Part shown: piece after piece, positions 18,344 to 21,085 of the stretch
Numbering within the stretch: the stretch's first letter is position 1
Layout of the letters: each line of letters begins with the position of its first letter
NCBI GenBank assembly: GCA_003427395.1
Contig: BFEA01000325.1
Coordinates: 95,972-117,056, forward strand
Direction: 5' to 3'
Length of the DNA: 21,085 bases
Source of the DNA: Chara braunii
Lineage: Eukaryota; Streptophyta; Charophyceae; Charales; Characeae
The notes under the pieces: model-generated
Seen by the model: only the letters and a program-made list of their open reading frames with translations
Told to the model about the DNA's origin: nothing
The model's database searches: none
Program-made: the position numbers and the translations under genes

Positions 18344-19880
18344 AAAAGGGGGTGTTTGGTTGTGAGAGGTTCGGAAGTGTAAGTGCAATGTGGGTGAAAG
18401 TGGACAAATGGTTGACTTTGTTAAAATTGTGTAATGTGATTGTTTTTTTATGTTTTTATGTCAGTAAGACGACCATCCATGTGTTATTAACAATGTAACT
18501 CATATTGACAAACTTATGCTTATGTGGGCCTTGACTCAAATACTAGAATGACGTGTAACTTTTGTACATTGGTTTAGTTATCAAACTTTGTTCTTTCTCG
18601 ATGTTAAACAGATTATAATCATTGGCATGACTAAAAGCCTTATACATTTCATATTTCATTGAAACACCATGAATCTATCTTGCCTTTGATGTATGATTGA
18701 AAGACTGAGAGCCTACGTTTGTTTTTTTCCCTAAGTCAAAAAGTTGTACATTCTTATGTTCGTCTTTGTTTGTGCAAAAATATAAAGACGTTTCTTTGCC
18801 TTTAAGCACCAATCCTTGAAATTTATTCATTACATTGTCTGAAAAATGTTTACGTAACACGAATAACTTATGGGTTAAGGATAATAGATTAGAGCGTTGT
18901 ATGCGCAAAGTTCATCAGTCAAGTCGACTTGAATTGTAAGTCGGTCCGGGAGATCAACGCTCCGATGTCCAATATATATATGAATTAGTCTTAGGCGTTC
19001 TACCACGAGTATGCCTATGTTACAATGATTAAGCAAACACCCTCTGTCGACTTACCTTTGCGGTTGCAGGTAAAAACCTTCACACGTGAGTCAGTAGCTC
19101 AGCAGGGATACGCCTACCTAAGGGTGTTGACAACCTTTCAGGTAGAGGTAAGTTGTACCTCGCGGAGATCTGTCCTGTCGTAAAGAGCTATGAGAGGTAT
19201 AGTCGGTGTGCACAGTCGGAGTGCTATCTTCGTTGATTTAATGCAATTTCTTACTCCTGCGCGACACAACCGTGAGGTCCGACACTTACTGTAAGGTGTA
19301 GGACCGCCGCACCCGTCGTTGTAGGCACGAAGATCTAAGCGTTCGCTTGAATGGCTAAAAAAATCCGTCAAGAGAAAAAAAATTGAGTTACCCAGGCCAC
19401 CCGGTTGAAATACCGGTTATTTCTGTCCCCGGACGCCTGCGGCGCACTGAGTGTGAATCAACTGTGATAGTCCGTTGGGTACCTCTTATCGGTATCAGAA
19501 AGGGTCTTTGGCGAACATGGGTGTGAATGTGAGTGTGAGTGAGTTGTGTGTGGTGTGTGAGAGCGTCGGCCTTAGACACAACGACATTCGATTGGGATTG
19601 GAGGACGATGAAAAGGGAGGCGCAACTACTGGCAAAATGCTCGGTCTCTGCCTTAGCCGAACCCCCACCAATGGCCCCACCCCATCTCTGTCTACCGTTG
19701 TTGGGGGGGGTGGCAAACATGAAGTAATCCCTTCACATTGTGAGGTAGGTGTGCTTGCAGGGGTCCCCTCTACTTAGCGGTAGTGGTAGGTAGGTAGAAT
19801 TTGAGAGAAGAATGTAGTGTAGTTTTATAAAAGAAAAGGAGGGCAAAAGAACAAAAAAAACGAAAAAGAAAAAGAAATAC
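18344..19880. other. Anonymous sequence, no supportable gene
   Basis: At 18900-19480 the GC content is more even, and a pol III A-box-like TAGCTCAGCAGG occurs at 19095-19106 without a B-box at the proper distance. Overlapping frames on both strands at 19388-19777 match nothing I know, and G/T-rich sequence at 19518-19560 explains part of them. Confidence 0.55.
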
Positions 19881-20055
19881 CTGTTGATTTCACCCCGCGT
19901 TGTTTTTCTCTTCTTCTCTCCTTTCGGACGGGCCAGCACCAGAACTCCAGGCAGTGCGACTGCGTCAGCCTTGGTTCCTTCACTTCTCCAGCATCGTGTT
20001 GCCTCCACCTGCTCTGATAGCTTTCGTGCTCCTTTTTTGAGGTCTGCTACTCAGC

Positions 20056-20099
20056 GTCCCTGCGAAAATTGCCCAGCCTCCCTGCGAAAATTGCCCAGT
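20056..20099 (+). repeat. 22 bp tandem duplication
   Basis: TCCCTGCGAAAATTGCCCAG occurs at 20057-20076 and again at 20079-20098. It lies inside a 216-codon plus-strand frame (19884-20534) that crosses a lysine-encoding A-tract and is not recognisable as a protein. Confidence 0.95.
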
Positions 20100-20250
20100 A
20101 ATTGGGGCCTAAGGGGTCCAGCCCTCTGCTTGTATTTCGGCCTTCGACCCCTCTTGTACCCTTCCAGCTCTCAAGCCTGGGGATGGCCCGCTGCCGCAGC
20201 AAAAGTTCAGGGTAAGAGCTCGTTCCCTGCTCATCTCCTGTCAGACCAGT

Positions 20251-20308
20251 GCTGGCGGCCTATCTCGGAAAAAAAAAAAAGAAAAAAAAAGAAAAGAGCT
20301 GGCGGCCT
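20251..20308. repeat. A-rich insert between 11 bp direct repeats
   Basis: GCTGGCGGCCT at 20251-20261 and 20298-20308 flank ATCTCGG followed by about 28 nt of A-rich sequence. This has the form of a target-site duplication around a minimal poly(A)-only retroposition event or a filled break; chance duplication is the alternative. Confidence 0.6.
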
Positions 20309-20343
20309 CCTTAAATCGGGCCCGATGGTGGGGAGGTACTTAA

Positions 20344-20360
20344 CGTCTTCTATGAAGACG
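20344..20360. repeat. 7 bp hairpin with 3 nt loop
   Basis: CGTCTTC-TAT-GAAGACG, perfect. No T-tract follows and no context suggests termination. Confidence 0.7.
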
Positions 20361-20388
20361 CTAACCATTTGTGCGCCTTCCCGGCGCC

Positions 20389-20446
20389 CCGCTCAGCCCC
20401 TTCGATGCTGCCCGTTCCCGCTCAACCCCTTCGATGGTGCCCGTTC
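20389..20446 (+). repeat. 29 bp tandem duplication
   Basis: GCTCARCCCCTTCGATGSTG followed by CCCGTTC occurs at 20391 and 20420 with two substitutions. Confidence 0.9.
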
Positions 20447-20574
20447 AGCATGTGTCAACGGGTCGTTCCTGCGAGGAGGGTGCCATGTGGAGGTAGGCGC
20501 AACGTTGTGGAGGGAGGATGCCATCTCCAGGTAGGCATCAATGCCCCCTCCCTCACCCCCAAACCTCCTACCAC

Positions 20575-20990
20575 TTGTCTTTTGTTGTTGTTCTTCTTCT
20601 TCCTCATCGTAGTCTTCCTCCTCTTATTGTTCTCCCTCTCTCCTTCCTCCACTACTTCATCTTCTTCATCTTCTTCTTCTTCTTGTTCGTCTTTCTGCAT
20701 CATCATTGTCCTCCCCTTCGAAGGACGATAACAACGATGAAGGTTTTTTTTTTTTCTTCTTTTCCTTCTTCCTCCCCCCACGAACCATCCTCCTCCCTCC
20801 TGAACCCCTCCTCCGCTCCCCCTGCCCTCCCGCTCTCGAACTGCCCTCTGGCTTCCTCTGAACCCCCCCACGAATCTCCCCCTCTCCCCTCCTGAACTGC
20901 CTCGTTCCCTCCCGTTCTGCCTCCTCCTCTCCCAAACCTCGGCCCCCCCTTTCTCGTCACTCCCCTCGCTTCTACCGAGCTTCATCGTCG
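20575..20990. repeat. Pyrimidine-rich low-complexity tract with (TTC)n and T10
   Basis: The plus strand is nearly all C/T, with TTC runs at about 20595-20690, a T-run near 20744 and CCTCC-rich sequence to about 20945. Long frames on both strands (Ser/Pro/Phe-rich or Glu/Arg/Gly-rich) arise from this skew and I do not call them genes. Confidence 0.85.
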
Positions 20991-21049
20991 TCGTCTCTTG
21001 ATATGACAATGACGACGATGACGATGGTCGTTGTCGTCTGCTTTTGTTA

Positions 21050-21051
<2 letters not shown>

Positions 21052-21085
<34 letters not shown>
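21052..21085. repeat. T34 homopolymer at the window edge
   Basis: The window ends within at least 34 T. It may be a natural homopolymer or the point where an assembly stopped. Confidence 0.97.

Noticed and set aside
19085-19170. tRNA-like A-box TAGCTCAGCAGG
   Set aside because: No B-box GGTTCGA-like sequence at 30-60 bp downstream and no cloverleaf pairing.
19388-19480. Possible large-subunit rRNA fragment at GGTTGAAATACC
   Set aside because: Only about ten bases resemble the TTGAAATACC region of LSU rRNA, and the flanks do not align.
19884-20534. 216-codon plus-strand frame, the longest in the window
   Set aside because: It runs across a 22 bp duplication, an A-rich insert and a 29 bp duplication, and lies in G/C-skewed sequence where stops are rare; no family resemblance.
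20455-21009. Long Glu/Arg/Gly-rich minus-strand frames
   Set aside because: Produced by a purine-rich strand; three overlapping frames are open at once, which indicates composition bias.

Overview
This window looks like a piece of a large, repeat-rich eukaryotic nuclear genome. I find no protein-coding gene that I can defend. The open frames are short and mostly run through microsatellites (CA, GAA, TAA, poly-T tracts), and none carries a domain I recognise. The eukaryotic origin rests mainly on a decayed copy of the 3' end of nuclear 18S rRNA on the minus strand at about 11452-11810. Weaker support comes from a tRNA-Lys-like remnant, a copia-style primer-binding-site candidate with a plant-LTR-like upstream region, long homopolymers and microsatellites. 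The copia-like LTR style suggests a plant lineage, but I cannot name the clade.

Layout. 1-1090: AT-rich and simple-sequence DNA with two GC-rich palindromic blocks built on CGAACG/GTTCGG, plus a long CA repeat. 1090-1500: degenerate ~85-125 bp repeat, ending at a weak primer-binding-site-like motif. 1791-2585: probable non-autonomous transposon with ~30 bp terminal inverted repeats around three diverged ~200 bp repeats. 2586-7640: mostly anonymous sequence, including a frame at 3827-4627 with few stops. 7658-7800: minus-strand LTR-like remnant. 7960-9640: two adjacent arrays of imperfect stem-loops (periods ~73-94 bp). 9640-11450: anonymous sequence and microsatellites. 11452-11810: 18S rRNA pseudogene with an A-rich tract beyond its 3' end. 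11820-13660: pyrimidine-rich DNA, a GTAC-rich palindromic block, a TAA microsatellite and a T30 tract. 13660-13740: tRNA-Lys(CTT)-like remnant. 14404-14912: a perfect palindrome followed by three long fold-backs made of alternating inverted copies of one ~80 bp unit. 16004-16149: 73 bp tandem duplication. 16905-17825: a third stem-loop array resembling those at 7960-9640. 18257-18343: 24 bp tandem repeat. 19880-21085: purine/pyrimidine-skewed DNA with short duplications, ending in T34.

The most notable signal is the set of stem-loop arrays. Two loci about 7 kb apart carry some 30 hairpins with the same plan (a basal helix of about 10-12 bp, a small bulge and a short apical helix). The helix sequences differ between units, yet the arms often still pair, including by G-T wobbles and paired changes. 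This could reflect selection on a folded RNA or DNA form, or arm-to-arm correction by template switching. I know of no named family that it matches.
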